Source of the DNA: Chlorocebus sabaeus | Taxonomy: Eukaryota > Chordata > Mammalia > Primates > Cercopithecidae | Reading direction: 5' to 3' | DNA: 64,000 nucleotides | Assembly: GCF_047675955.1 (NCBI RefSeq) | Contig: NC_132910.1 | Span: forward strand, 94,204,923 to 94,268,922 | Part shown: in pieces, positions 49,601-56,924 of the stretch | Layout of the letters: each line of letters begins with the position of its first letter | Numbering within the stretch: the first letter of the stretch is position 1 | The notes under the pieces: model-generated | Database searches by the model: none | What the model saw: only the letters and a program-made list of their open reading frames with translations | What the model was told of the DNA's origin: nothing | Translations under genes and position numbers: made by a program

Positions 49601-50536
49601 TATGCTAACAAGTTCAGGTATGCTGTGACCAGTAACTTTTAGACCTTATTTTTACTAACCCCATTCGTAATCTGTAGATCCTCTTCCAGAAAAATAGGCA
49701 CATGCCAGAATATTTTGCCTATTTTTCCAAAGAGTTTGTGGGTCCCAGTTTTAGAATCCAGTTGTATACCTTGCCAAATGAATTTGCCAGTATTTATTCA
49801 CATTTGCTCCCTTTGAAGCTAAACACCTAATAGAATTCTAATCTGAGATCATTAATATTTATTGAATACCTAATATATGCCTGGCATCTAGATAAATATG
49901 ACTGATTTCTGATAAAAGTTTTCCTGATAAGGAAACGTTTTAGATATTACTGTGAGGAGGTAGGCTTCATTTTACTTGTCAGTGTTTTTTGAGACCTGTC
50001 TTATTATTTATTGAGAAATAGTCTATGGAAAGGGCAGAAAAAAAATTCATTCTTCTTCCTTTATTCTTACGTTTAACTGTAATCACCCACTTCCAAAATA
50101 GCCCCAATTGCTAGAGAATAGATAATCTATTGTGATAATCTTTGAATTCTATGTTAAATATATTAGGAAAGAATCCATTCCAATATGTTTTAGAGTGTTG
50201 CAGGAACTGTAATATTTTCTTAGAGAAGTTTTTTTTTCGTAGGTGCTTTAGTTTCAAAGTTATTGAGATTTGAAGAATGCTTATACGGATTAAGGTAGTT
50301 TTAAAATATTTCTATAGATGATATAACCATTGTATTTAGCATTTTAATTTCATAAAAATTATTTTTAATTTTAGGAACAAGAGTTGAATGCTCGAGCCCG
50401 GGCCCTACAAGCTGCATCTGCTTCATGTTCATTTCGGCCCAATGGATTTGATGACAATGACCCACCAGGAAGCTGTGGACCAACTGGTGGAGGGGGTGGA
50501 GGCGGATTTAATACAGTTGGCAGACTCGTATTTTGA
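14476..50536 (+). CDS. USP38: USP38, ubiquitin carboxyl-terminal hydrolase 38 (ten coding exons)
   Basis: Coding exons: 14476-15157, 16830-16965, 24739-24868, 26852-26953, 32393-32551, 35322-35515, 39691-39784, 42461-42567, 43717-45079, 50375-50536. They sum to 3129 nt, giving 1042 residues plus TGA, with continuous phase and GT-AG at all nine introns. Residues 1 to about 440 are a helical, Leu-rich N-terminal region. The USP catalytic domain runs from about 445 to 950: Cys box with Cys454, QQD box at 522-524, zinc-ribbon CxxC pairs (600/603 and 739/742), His857 and Asp918. The tail is Gly-rich. The family removes ubiquitin from substrates; published roles of USP38 include restraint of TBK1-driven interferon signalling and deubiquitination of LSD1 and HDACs (recalled, not shown here). 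No frameshift or internal stop was seen. The identification is very secure; UTR ends are inferred. Confidence 0.97.
15158..16829 (+). other. USP38: USP38 intron 1
   Basis: The intron is bounded by GTAAGG and an A-rich acceptor. It contains no Alu. Its one notable structure is a tandem duplication with a period of about 127 bp at 16231-16480. The remainder is AT-rich sequence in which I recognise nothing. Confidence 0.9.
16231..16480 (+). repeat. two-copy tandem duplication, period about 127 bp
   Basis: The block beginning near CACCTTAATTTCTACTTTAA at 16240 recurs at 16367. Both copies run through CTTCCTTAG, a GTAATGAT word, GTTTTAAGTTATT and TTGAAATGATACTT. Scattered substitutions and one-base indels separate them, so the duplication is not very recent. 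Confidence 0.9.
16830..16965 (+). CDS. USP38: USP38 coding exon 2 (residues 228-273)
   Basis: This 136-nt exon completes codon 228 and ends two bases into codon 273. The encoded segment starts DASFEPSVALASL and belongs to the helical N-terminal region. The acceptor follows a run of A rather than a long pyrimidine tract (the pyrimidines lie about 10 bases further upstream), and the donor is GTACTT, so both sites look weak. Skipping this exon would shift the frame. Confidence 0.95.
17660..18230 (-). mobile_element. L2 LINE 3' end, antisense
   Basis: Antisense L2 landmarks in order: TTATTGAGTACTTACCATG, GGCAGTGTTC, CTTACATTCTACTTGGGGAG, GCAATTTTAAATAAGATGG, GTGGATATCTGAGGGGAAGA. Confidence 0.75.
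19290..19435 (-). repeat. MIR SINE
   Basis: The core TATTGGCCCCATCTCATAGT, GAGGAAACTGAGAGGTTAA and the following CATTCAGGTAATAAACAGTG are characteristic MIR words. Confidence 0.75.
20640..20830 (-). repeat. L2/MIR relic, antisense
   Basis: The words CAGTGCCAGGCATTCAGTGC and CTGTCAAGCTCACAATCTAA give the antisense L2 3' pattern. Confidence 0.55.
21212..21796 (-). mobile_element. MLT1-like LTR, antisense, interrupted
   Basis: The LTR begins CTTAGTCTGTTTGGGCTACT, is interrupted after CCAAGGTCAC (21320) and resumes at CAGATTTGGTGTGTGGTGAG (21590), ending CATTCAGACCACAGCAG. The interruption is a copy of sequence found 2.4 kb downstream. About ten LTR bases appear lost at the insertion point. Confidence 0.8.
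21320..21589 (+). repeat. 270-bp copy of an Alu end plus flank
   Basis: This block matches 23692-23962 in the same orientation: 147 bases of antisense Alu followed by about 120 bases of non-Alu flank, including TTCAGTTGCTTTCTGAAAGA. By eye about 18 differences fall in the first 235 aligned bases. The 23.7 kb locus has the whole Alu with both target-site duplications, so it is the source and this is the copy. Confidence 0.9.
22150..22530 (-). mobile_element. L1 relic, antisense
   Basis: The order of words (CATTTCCTTATTGACAATCA, GGTTGTTTGCAGTTTTTC, AAACAGTGCTACAGTGAATG) is that of an antisense L1M 3' region. Confidence 0.55.
22832..23126 (+). repeat. Alu (older), sense
   Basis: GGCCAGGCGCAGTGGCTCAC start, diverged body, and flanking duplications GATGTCAGTCCTT and GATGTTAGTCTTT. 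Confidence 0.9.
23290..23440 (-). repeat. MIR SINE
   Basis: Core words AATCTTCACAACAGTGCTG, ACAGGTGAGGAAACAGACAC and GAGAGGTTAAATAACC. Confidence 0.75.
23547..23838 (-). repeat. Alu, antisense
   Basis: A full antisense Alu is flanked by target-site duplications TTCAGTTGCTTTC (23534-23546) and TTCGGTTGCTTTC (23839-23851). Its right-hand part and flank are the source of the copy at 21320. The 144-codon frame over it is Alu translation, not a gene. Confidence 0.95.
24243..24445 (+). mobile_element. Tigger-like DNA transposon fragment
   Basis: It opens GCAGGTTGAGCATCCCAAAT and closes with CATTTCAGATAAGGAATACC, with self-complementary ends as in short Tigger-type (TcMar) elements. Subfamily uncertain. 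Confidence 0.55.
24739..24868 (+). CDS. USP38: USP38 coding exon 3 (residues 273-316)
   Basis: This 130-nt exon opens with the last base of Arg273 and encodes MIDWLSWPLAQHV onwards, ending LLKIEL in phase 0. The acceptor is TTTCAG after a T-rich tract and the donor is GTAAGT, both strong. It is separated from exon 2 by the longest intron of the gene (about 7.8 kb). Confidence 0.95.
25049..25330 (+). repeat. Alu, sense
   Basis: The body has a short deletion after CCCAGCAC in the left arm. It is flanked by TATAAGTAATTA on both sides. Confidence 0.9.
25400..26570 (+). mobile_element. L2-like LINE relic
   Basis: A long C/T-rich diverged stretch ends with the L2 3' pattern (GTTGTAGCACTAGTTCCTAG, AACAAATATTTGTTGAGTGA). 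Frames at 25469, 26041 and 26252 have no family resemblance. Confidence 0.55.
26852..26953 (+). CDS. USP38: USP38 coding exon 4 (residues 317-350)
   Basis: This 102-nt, phase-0 exon encodes 34 residues starting VFNRLWFPLVRPG and ending EAFHL. The acceptor is TTTGAAG and the donor GTAAGT. Because its length is a multiple of three, skipping it would delete 34 residues without breaking the frame. Confidence 0.95.
27982..30356 (-). mobile_element. L1 insertion with 5' inversion (twin priming)
   Basis: 27982 to about 29094 is the L1 3' end in antisense, beginning with the complement of the A tail. About 29095-30356 is ORF2 sequence in the opposite (sense) orientation. The L1 coordinate at the outer end of the inverted part meets the coordinate where the antisense part begins, as twin priming predicts. 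Target-site duplications TGTTTTCCA flank it (27973-27981 and 30357-30365). Confidence 0.9.
29312..29890 (+). pseudogene. L1 ORF2 reverse-transcriptase fragment
   Basis: A 192-codon open stretch in the inverted part of the L1 carries RT motifs including RQGCPLS and the catalytic FVDD box (LFVDDMFLYLE). It has no ORF2 start or endonuclease domain and stops after HAYG, so it is a dead fragment inside a USP38 intron. Confidence 0.9.
32393..32551 (+). CDS. USP38: USP38 coding exon 5 (residues 351-403)
   Basis: This 159-nt, phase-0 exon encodes IVPHVVNLVHSF onwards, ending PILEAIK. It has a strong pyrimidine tract ending CTTCAG and a donor GTATGA. It closes the helical N-terminal region just before the catalytic domain. 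Its length is a multiple of three. Confidence 0.95.
32968..33257 (-). repeat. Alu, antisense
   Basis: T tail, then TTTTGAGACCAAATCTCGC, body to GAGCCACTGCGTCTGACC. Confidence 0.93.
33379..33656 (-). repeat. Alu (AluJ-like), antisense
   Basis: Perfect 14-bp target-site duplications TAAAAAGCACTTCT at 33365-33378 and 33657-33670. Confidence 0.95.
34274..34570 (+). repeat. AluY of Old World monkey type (AluYRa-like), sense
   Basis: The near-consensus body has GGCTCAAGCCTGTAATCC, CAAAAAACTAGCCGGGC and GAGATCCGGCCACTGC spellings. Flanking duplications GAAAATGTTTATTTGC and GAAAATGTTTGTTTGC differ at one base. Confidence 0.93.
35322..35515 (+). CDS. USP38: USP38 coding exon 6, USP Cys box (residues 404-468)
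   Basis: The exon carries the linker and the start of the USP domain. The Cys box GLINLGNTCYMN puts the nucleophile Cys454 at bases 35472-35474. It ends two bases into codon 468, before GTAAGT. This is the exon that makes the product an active-type peptidase rather than a degenerate family member. Confidence 0.97.
35697..35990 (+). repeat. Alu, sense
   Basis: Full-length. Flanks GTTAACATTA and GGTAACATTA. It faces the antisense Alu that starts about 73 bases downstream. Confidence 0.93.
36064..36368 (-). repeat. Alu, antisense, long T tract
   Basis: Begins with about 25 T, then TTGAGATAGAGTCTCACACTG, ending CGCGCCCAGC. Flanks TACTCTGACGAT and TACTCTGATGAT. Confidence 0.93.
36909..37208 (+). 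repeat. Alu, sense
   Basis: GGCCAGGCGCGGTGGCTTGC start and a GAAA-repeat tail. Confidence 0.92.
37560..38760 (-). mobile_element. possible L1 relic, antisense
   Basis: T-rich and diverged, with antisense LINE-like phrases (ATTGCTCCCCAGAAAAGCTG, TCATTCATTTGTGTTTCTC). Edges and family are uncertain. Confidence 0.3.
38978..39273 (-). repeat. AluY of Old World monkey type (AluYRa-like), antisense
   Basis: Near-consensus. Perfect 16-bp target-site duplications AGGACAATAAATTCTT at 38962-38977 and 39274-39289 mark a young insertion. It lies 420 bases upstream of exon 7. Confidence 0.95.
39330..39627 (+). repeat. Alu, sense, adjacent to exon 7
   Basis: Full-length. It starts 56 bases after the preceding antisense Alu, and its A tail ends about 63 bases before the exon 7 acceptor. 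Confidence 0.93.
39691..39784 (+). CDS. USP38: USP38 coding exon 7 (residues 468-499)
   Basis: This 94-nt exon completes Asp468 and encodes FRRQVLSLNLNG onwards, ending AHTQ. Acceptor TTTCAG and donor GTGAGT are good. An Alu tail ends only about 60 bases upstream of the exon, followed by a short TG/AC-rich stretch. Skipping would shift the frame immediately after the catalytic Cys box. Confidence 0.95.
40425..40736 (+). repeat. Alu, sense, long A tail
   Basis: Starts GGTCAGGCGCCGTGGCTCAC; tail of more than 30 A. Flanks AAGAGTCTT on both sides. Confidence 0.93.
41465..41645 (-). repeat. MIR SINE
   Basis: TATCCCCATTTTACAGATGA, GAAAACAGGCTTACATTACC and ACAAGCAGCAGGATTGAGAT match the MIR core. 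Confidence 0.7.
42130..42310 (+). repeat. MIR SINE
   Basis: GACTTGGGTTCTACC, GCTGTATGACCCTGGACAAG and the following TCACATG are MIR core words. Confidence 0.7.
42461..42567 (+). CDS. USP38: USP38 coding exon 8, QQD box (residues 500-535)
   Basis: This 107-nt exon encodes REAYAPRIFFEASRPP and then the SQQDCSEYL motif (residues 521-529) typical of USP peptidases. The acceptor is ATTAAAAG with a poor pyrimidine tract and the donor is GTAAAA, so both sites look weak. It ends two bases into codon 535. Confidence 0.95.
42568..43716 (+). other. USP38: USP38 intron 8
   Basis: This short intron is almost half occupied by a hAT-Charlie-like element (about 42756-43212). The rest is AT-rich with no further features. 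Confidence 0.85.
42756..43212 (+). mobile_element. hAT-Charlie-like DNA transposon
   Basis: The ends are inverted (CAGCTGTTCTCAAAGTGTG at the left, AATTTAAGAGCCACTCC at the right), as in Charlie-type elements whose consensus begins CAGTGGTTCTCAA. A degraded 8-bp duplication around TGAGACC and TTAGACC flanks it. No transposase frame. Confidence 0.7.
43717..45079 (+). CDS. USP38: USP38 coding exon 9, bulk of the catalytic domain (residues 535-989)
   Basis: This 1363-nt exon carries most of the USP domain. The first zinc-ribbon pair is CLNC (Cys600, Cys603; bases 43910-43921) and the second is CENC (Cys739, Cys742). Between them lies a Ser/Pro-rich insertion of about 130 residues. His857 is in ESGHYYSYAR (base 44681) and Asp918 in FNDSR (base 44864). 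The residue before Cys600 is also Cys (TGT at 43907); I recall Arg there in human USP38. The frame reads past the donor GTAAGT to 45130, which is intron read-through. Confidence 0.97.
46577..46885 (-). repeat. Alu (AluJ-like), antisense
   Basis: T tract of about 30, then GATTATCTCATTCTGTCACC, ending at the GGGCCACTGCATGTGGCCC remnant. Well diverged. Confidence 0.85.
46945..47234 (-). repeat. Alu, antisense
   Basis: Preceded by a TTGA tetranucleotide run. The body starts CACAGAGTCTCACTCTGTCA and ends GAGCGACTGTGCCCAGCC. Confidence 0.9.
50375..50536 (+). CDS. USP38: USP38 coding exon 10, C-terminal tail and stop (residues 990-1042)
   Basis: The terminal exon encodes EQELNARARALQAAS, an acidic FDDNDPPGS stretch, a run of seven Gly and the end FNTVGRLVF, then TGA at 50534-50536. 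The Gly run comes from a GGN-rich stretch that could vary in length between individuals or species. Confidence 0.96.
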   Translation, partial: EQELNARARALQAASASCSFRPNGFDDNDPPGSCGPTGGGGGGGFNTVGRLVF

Positions 50537-53205
50537 TCCTGAGAGAGTCCAAAATGCACTGGTCACGAAACATCTAATACTATGACTGTTAAAATGTCAC
50601 AGACTATAACAAATATCTATCTTTTATTTTTCATTAGACCCTTATACTTCAAGAGAACACATTCAGTGCTTGTTTTTATTTTCTTGACACATTTATTAAC
50701 AAAATGCATCATGGAAAAAAAATCTACCTCTTAAAATTCCATTTGCTTTTATGGTTAGACATGCTTGACCAAAAATGTTCAGAAGAAAATATGTACCTGG
50801 TCCCTAATTAAGCTGCATTAAATTTGGTAGAAGCATTTAAATGGTCTATCTTCAGTTTTACTGAACAAAAAATGTAATTTATTTAGCATTCTTTATAAAA
50901 GAATTGATGCTAGAGGTAAAAAAAAAAATACTTGTTTTTAAAAAATCCTTTATGTCTTGTGTAATTACCCCATTATTAAATTCAAGTCTTTAAAAATCAA
51001 CTAGAGATGATAAAGTCTCTAAGGAAGGCAATAACAAAATTTATCAAGATATAGTACTTTTCAGTTTTTGTGTAGTGTCTTCAGCATCACTGTATCTGTA
51101 TTTCAAGTACAAATGTTTTTAAAAAGGATTCTTTATACATATGTGCTGAATTGATTTTAAGAAAGTTGCATGATCCTGTAGGAGCAACATTTTTACCTAA
51201 AAAATGCTAACTTTGTAGTATTTCTAATTGTTCAAGGATTTTAAAATTCTATTTCAGGGAGTATATCTTCTGTGTGTTTTGAAGGAGGTGAGTTCTGTAT
51301 GTGCCTTGCAGTACTGTAATTCAAAAATAGGAATCTTTGGCTGCGAAATGTTTTTTTTTTTTTTTAAATGAAATGTTAGGAAGTAATTTTTGTGCTAACA
51401 TTAAAATTATAACTTTTTGAAAGGTAATAGATTTTCCTTAAGTAAAATCTGATGGTTCTAAATCAATCAATGTGATAGTTCATTTTTAACTCTTAGAAGA
51501 ATTCAGAGGAAATGAACCCAGCTAAGTATAAAATCTTTCTTGATTTTGTTACTTATTCCTCAGAATATTAAACATTGATCACATATTTTTAGAGTTGTAC
51601 ATTTGGGTTTTTTGTTTGTTTCAGTCATATGTTTTGCACCGTTGTTTCTATTTTCATAGTTCTAGATAAAATGTTAAAATGCCAAACCCTACCTTCCTAC
51701 ACTTTCTTTTGCCAGGAAACTGGAAACATGTCAGTTCTCCTGGTTCTTGATTATACAGTACTCAAGAGTTATCCCAGTTATCCCCCTTCCTAAAGGTTTT
51801 AACTTATCCACAGTTGTTCATTGTTCTCAAGATTGGTCTCATATTTATTTTGAAAACATTTTAAGGAAAAGAATGTTCTTCGATGATTTGGGGTTTATCT
51901 TTTTCCCAAGCTTTCATGGCAGTGGTTAAAAAAAAAACAGAAATCCTCATGTTTATTCCACTACCTCCCATTCCTAACCTGTTTCCAGTCACCAGGAAGA
52001 TTAGGAAGGCAGATTAGATTAAAAACTGAAAATTCTTTGCAGATTTAATCAAGGTTCTCCTCCTTATAAATGAATGAACCAGTTATCATGCTTTTCTGTG
52101 GTCTTCTTATCCCAATAGTGAATTTCTGAGCTATCCTGTGTATTCAGTTATCCACTTACTTGATAGCAACTTACGATCAAATTATATCAGTCTTGGCATT
52201 TATTGAAATTGGTAAAGTGGTTTAATATTTGATAGATTGATATTGGGCTAAGATGCTTCTAGCAACTTTCATAAAAGCAATTAGACTTACGCAGCTTTAT
52301 CTATGAATATCAATCAGGTCTCTCAAGGATTTTATGTATCAAGATAATATGTATTGACTTTTTTAAATGATAAAATGAATTCTAGTTAGAGTCTTTCCTT
52401 AGTATCTGCAGTGGATTGGTTCCAGAACACCATCCCCCAATATTAAAATCCACAGATGCTCAAGTCCCTTATTTATATAAAATAGCACAGAATTTGCATA
52501 TAACCTATGCACATCCTCCCATATACTTTAATCTCTACATGATGAGATATGATTGCATAGCACTTACATTGTGCTATGTAGTTGTTATACTATATTATTT
52601 TTTCATTTGTGCTATTTTTTATTATATTTATTGGTTTTTTAAATTTTCTATCCAAAGTTGTTTGAATCTACGGATACAGAGCCTGAGGATATGGAAAGCT
52701 GACTGAATATAGTAACACTGAGAGTATTCAAATAACTTCATACCAGTACCAAAAACTTGAAGACTTCCTTTTAACATTAAAAATATAGTAACGTTTTACA
52801 TGATTTGTTGAATTCAAAATATTTGGAACCAGAATAATCAGAAACTTTATTCAAAACCTATGCAGCTGAACTTTTTTAGTAAGGTAATACTCAGGACTGC
52901 TCTGATTCTAACAGATCCCTGTGACTTAATTACAGATTTATTTGTCATATTAGGTCTTTTCTTTCTCCCATATTCCTAACTCTTGTGCTTAGCTCCAACT
53001 CTTGTGAGATTTAACTCTGAGGACTGAGTAGAGTGCTATTGCTGTTTGTCTTTCCTTTAGTCCAGAGTAATCAGTTTAAATGAAGTTGCTTATTACTGCT
53101 AAGAAGCATTAGGCTTCACTGATAGCAAAAATGAAAAACTGTAAATCTGAGTCTGTTTCTTTCAAAGATATTTATTGACACAATTAAAGTAAAAAATTGT
53201 TTAGA
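50537..53205 (+). other. USP38: probable USP38 3' UTR
   Basis: AT-rich sequence continues after the stop without Alus. It includes a T/A-rich stretch near 51350 and a Tigger-like element at about 52400-52712. ATTAAA at 53183-53188 is a possible poly(A) signal, and the human gene length I recall would put the end near here. The true end is not determined; shorter 3' ends are possible. Confidence 0.4.
52400..52712 (-). mobile_element. Tigger/MER2-like DNA transposon
   Basis: The ends TTAGTATCTGCAGTGGATTG and TTTGAATCTACGGATACAGA followed by GAAAGCTGACTG are Tigger-type (TcMar), with inverted termini. No coding frame. It probably lies in the USP38 3' UTR. Confidence 0.65.
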
Positions 53206-54655
53206 GATATGCAAAGAAGGAAATATATAGGATGTCACACAAGCTCTGATAACCTATCCACTAAGCAGGTGCCTATGCAACTCTGATTTATGGCATTAAC
53301 ATATCTCAAATTGGAAGAAGGATTCTAGCTCATTCTCCATTCAAGCATCTTCCCACTGCCTCTCTTCCAGCTAAATAATCAGAGAAGCAGGGCAGCATAT
53401 GCCTGGAGATCCCTGACTTTTATCTCCATACCTTAAATTGTTGATAGATCCTTTGGATGTAGAGATAAAAATCCATCATGATGTCTAGAGGTATTGGGGG
53501 GTCCATGTGAAAGGTTCAAACAACCTATTACATATAACGCACATCTGGAAAGAATAAAAATTTTCAAGCTAAGTCTTAAGTTCAAATCTACATTTTTTTC
53601 TCTTCAGTTCTGTTCTTTGTATGATAATATTTACAAAAGTAGTTGTCTTCTTTTCACATACTACCTCTTTAAAGCTATCATCTTATAATAAGTGGAATTG
53701 GATGCTTATTGTGTGCCCAGCAGAGTTTAGGAAAAAAATAATTGGCATAGTTTCTCCAGTTACTGGAAATCTTCATTTTGATGCTTTGTACTTTGTTCCA
53801 GGTCTTTAATTCTCAGTCAGTCTTTTCCTATATTGTGTACTTCACATGATACATTCCATATAAAGAGCTCTTTTAAAATGAATATTTCAAAAATACTGTA
53901 CATTTATAGTATTTTTTCTCATACAAATTCGATAGTTTATATATCCTTTCATCATACATTTTTTCTAATGAGTTTAGATTTCTGAAACTAAATATTCCTG
54001 AGGTAGAGAAAAGTTATTCACATTTTACAAAAACATACTAGGAAATGCTAACTGGTTGTTGTTAGCAACTCAGTAACATCGCCCAGAGGAGTAAGGTTAA
54101 ATCTTAGATAATGCAAACCTGTAACTAAGAAGTTAAAGTTCAACAGTAAAGAAATTTGAATTAAAAGTTGCTATCCCAAAAAAACAAATAATTCTAAAAT
54201 ATAAGCTGTTTCATATGTATATTCTTAAGTTTTATCAAACTGTTATGTATCGTCAGTGTTAGCCTAAGTTAATTTTCTTACAGAGTCCTTTTTTAGAAGT
54301 GAACGAACCTCAAAATGATGGGGGATTAAAAAAACAAACTGCTTTAAAAAAACTAGCTTGTTTTTAAAAAAAGCTTTCCCATATGAAGAAATTTGTATAG
54401 AAATAATTTTTAAAGAAATGAGAATCAAGATTTTCATAAAATCAGCAATCTAGGTTTCACAAATTCAAAAGAATTTATTATATAAAACCATTAGCCCCAC
54501 TGTTACATAACCAGTGTGGACTTAACATTAAAAATAGAATCTAAGAAGTCAGCCAAGTGTATTGCCAGCTCTCGTCAGTGTCTGTTACGACCTGCAGTTG
54601 TTTTTCTCTTCATGGAGCTCATGTTTTCATGTTTTGCTTGTGTTGTTGACGCGCG
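53206..54655. other. intergenic or distal 3' UTR, nothing recognised
   Basis: AT-rich sequence without recognisable repeats or genes. It could still be transcribed if USP38 uses a more distal poly(A) site. Confidence 0.4.
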
Positions 54656-54659
54656 CACG

Positions 54660-54683
54660 TGCACACACACACACACACACACA
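54660..54683 (+). repeat. (CA)n microsatellite
   Basis: An AC run follows GCGCGCACGTG, a purine-pyrimidine alternating stretch. Confidence 0.95.
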
Positions 54684-54724
54684 CCCCTTGATTTCAGAGG
54701 GTGAAAAATTTAGCCTTTCCTGGC

Positions 54725-54900
54725 CAGATCATCAGTTTTTAACCTTGCATTTCATGTTAAAATCACTTGAAGAGCTTTTTAAAAATAATACCATGCCCAA
54801 GCCTCATCCCAGACCAATTACATTATGTGGAGACTGGGCATCAATGTTTTTTGAAGTTCCTCACATGATTTTAATGTGCCACCTGAGTTGAGAACTGGAC
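54725..54900 (+). mobile_element. MER5A-like hAT fragment
   Basis: TTAAAATCACTTGAAGAGCT, CAAGCCTCATCCCAGACC, TTTTAATGTGCCACCTGAG and the end GTTGAGAACTGG match MER5-type non-autonomous Charlie elements. Confidence 0.7.
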
Positions 54901-54949
54901 TACAAAAGGAATTTCTTCCCCATAGGTCTTTCGTTCAAGGGGATTATTA

Positions 54950-55180
54950 ACATATGTCAAGAGTCTACCGTGTGCTGGCAGATATCTATGTCTTTTTAAC
55001 TTATACCAGCCCTGTAAGTGGGCTCATACCCATATCCTCCCTCACCTCTTAATGGACAAAGAAAATAAAGACTCTGATTAAGGAACTTGCTCAACATCGC
55101 GAAACTAGTAAAAATCAGAGCTGAGATTTTAACCCAAGTCTTCAGAGCTCCAAAGTCAATATTCTAATGGAGCACAGGAC
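54950..55180 (-). repeat. MIR SINE
   Basis: GAGTCTACCGTGTGCTGGCA, TAAGTGGGCTCATACCCATA and GAGCTGAGATTTTAACCCAA give the MIR pattern. Confidence 0.7.
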
Positions 55181-55439
55181 TTAAGCAAATTACATATTAA
55201 CAAAAGCTTAACAGTGAATTTTGTAAAATGAAATATCAGTGTTTCCCTTATCCTTTTGCACTCCAAACATGATTCCTTAAGAGAAAAAAAAAAAAAAAAA
55301 AGAAAAGATCTACTTTGTTAAAACCTATATGTGATAATCTAAAGGGTTGAGAAATGTGGTTCTTAAACTCATTTGTTATACCCGCTTAGTTTCTGTTTGC
55401 TTTACTAGGTTTATCTTTTCCATTCTTGCCTTTATGCCC

Positions 55440-55650
55440 TCTCTCATGCATATTGGACCTTGCATCATGTTTTTTCACACAGCACCATATACTTGCCATC
55501 TCAAGACCTTTGCACATTCAGGTCTCAGGATAGCATACCTTATGCTACTTTCTCTTCCCAGCTTTCAGCGGACTAATTAATTGCCTCCTACCTCCATATG
55601 TTCATATCTTCTCATACTGACCTCCCAAGCTGATTAGTCTCCCCCTTTAT
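55440..55650 (+). mobile_element. L2 LINE 3' fragment
   Basis: CTTGCCATCTCAAGACCTTT, GCACATTCAGGTCTCAGG and CTACTTTCTCTTCCCAG follow L2 order. Confidence 0.55.
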
Positions 55651-55656
55651 CCTGAG

Positions 55657-55968
55657 GTGAATTTTACTTCACAATACCAATGCTGGGTATGTATACTGCA
55701 TTTCCTTAAAGAGATTGCAATTTGTTCTGTATGCAGTTTCCCTTTGAGAAGGCCATGGCTTAGCAATGGGGCTAAATTAGCACTGAAGTAAAGGCTAATC
55801 CTTTACAGTATAAAGTTTACACCCAACAAAGATTAAAAGTAGGTCTTAAAAGATCAAATTCTAATGCTGGTTAAATTCTTTAATTTAACTGCATACAGAA
55901 CAAATTGCAATCTCTTTAAGGAAATGCAGTATACATAGCCAGCATTGGTATTGTGAAGTAAAATTCAC
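55657..55968. repeat. 82-bp inverted repeat, one mismatch, 148-base loop
   Basis: The left arm 55657-55738 is the reverse complement of the right arm 55887-55968 at 81 of 82 bases; the single difference is GCTGGG in the left arm against GCTGGC in the complement of the right. The loop is not itself palindromic. The arms contain no Alu and I do not recognise them as a known transposon. Confidence 0.97.
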
Positions 55969-56327
55969 AATATCCAGCATCTGATCAAAAAGTATGAGGC
56001 ATTCAAAGAAGGAAAAAAATCCAGAAATTATGGAAAGAAAGGAATTTGCAAAATAGGAGCTTAAAAGGAACGTAGAAAATCATGAGCACAGTGAAGAGAA
56101 AAATAGAGGATCCAAGAGTCCATTATCCAACAGAAAATTAAAAGCACCCAGAGGAGGAGAATATGAAGTCAGGAAACAATACACAGCCCACAGGTCAAGT
56201 CTATCCTGCGTCCTGTTTTTTCATAAGTAAAGTTTTATTGGAGCACTGCTATACCTGTGACATTGTGTGTGGCTGTTTTTACACTACAATGGTAGAGCTG
56301 AGTAGTTATGACAGAGACCATATATAT

Positions 56328-56924
56328 TAGTCTGTTTTCATACTGCTATACAGCACTTTGGGAGGCCGAGACGGGCGGATCACGAGGTCAGGAGATCGAG
56401 ACCATCTTGGCTAACACGGTGAAACCCCGTCTCTACTAAAAAATACAAAAAACTAGCCGGGCGAGGTGGCGGGCGCCTGTAGTCCCAGCTACTCCGGAGG
56501 CTGAGGCAGGAGAATGGCGTAAACCCGGGAGGCGGAGCTTGCAGTGAGCTGAGATCCGGCCACTGCACTCCAGCCTGGGCGACAGAGCCAGACTCCGTCT
56601 CAAAAAAAAAAAAAAAAGAACTGCCTGAGACCGGATAATTTATTAAGAAGAGGATTAATTGACTCGCAGTTCTGCATGACTTGGGAAGCTTCAGGAAACA
56701 CAATCATGGCAGAAGGTGAAGCAGGCTTGCATTACAAGGTGGCAGGCAAGAGACAGCAGGGAAAACTATCTTATAAACCATCACATCTCGTAAGAACTCA
56801 CTATCCTGAGAACAGCATGAGGGAACTCGCCCCCATGATCCAATCACCTCCCATCAGGTTCCTCCCTCAACACGTGGAAATTACAATCCAAGATGAGATT
56901 GTATATGGTGTAACCATATCACCA
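56328..56924 (-). mobile_element. THE1/MST-type LTR, antisense, containing an Alu
   Basis: The LTR starts TATTAGTCTGTTTTCATACT, continues after the Alu with CCTGAGACCGGATAATTTAT, and ends near AACCATATCA. The 5-bp target duplication CCATA is visible on both sides. The 88-codon frame at 56676 lies inside it and is not a gene. Confidence 0.8.
56351..56617 (+). repeat. 5'-truncated AluY of Old World monkey type, nested in the LTR
   Basis: It starts at CAGCACTTTGGGAGGCCGAG, about 30 bases into the Alu, and ends in 15 A. It carries the same GAGATCCGGCCACTGC and AAACTAGCCGGGC spellings as the Alu at 34274. I see no target-site duplication. Confidence 0.9.

Larger units (their letters stand above)
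45080..50374 (+). other. USP38: USP38 intron 9
   Basis: The intron contains two antisense Alus back to back (46577-46885 and 46945-47234). The rest, including 45080-46570 and 47240-50374, is AT-rich; I recognise no repeat, RNA gene or exon there. Confidence 0.85.
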
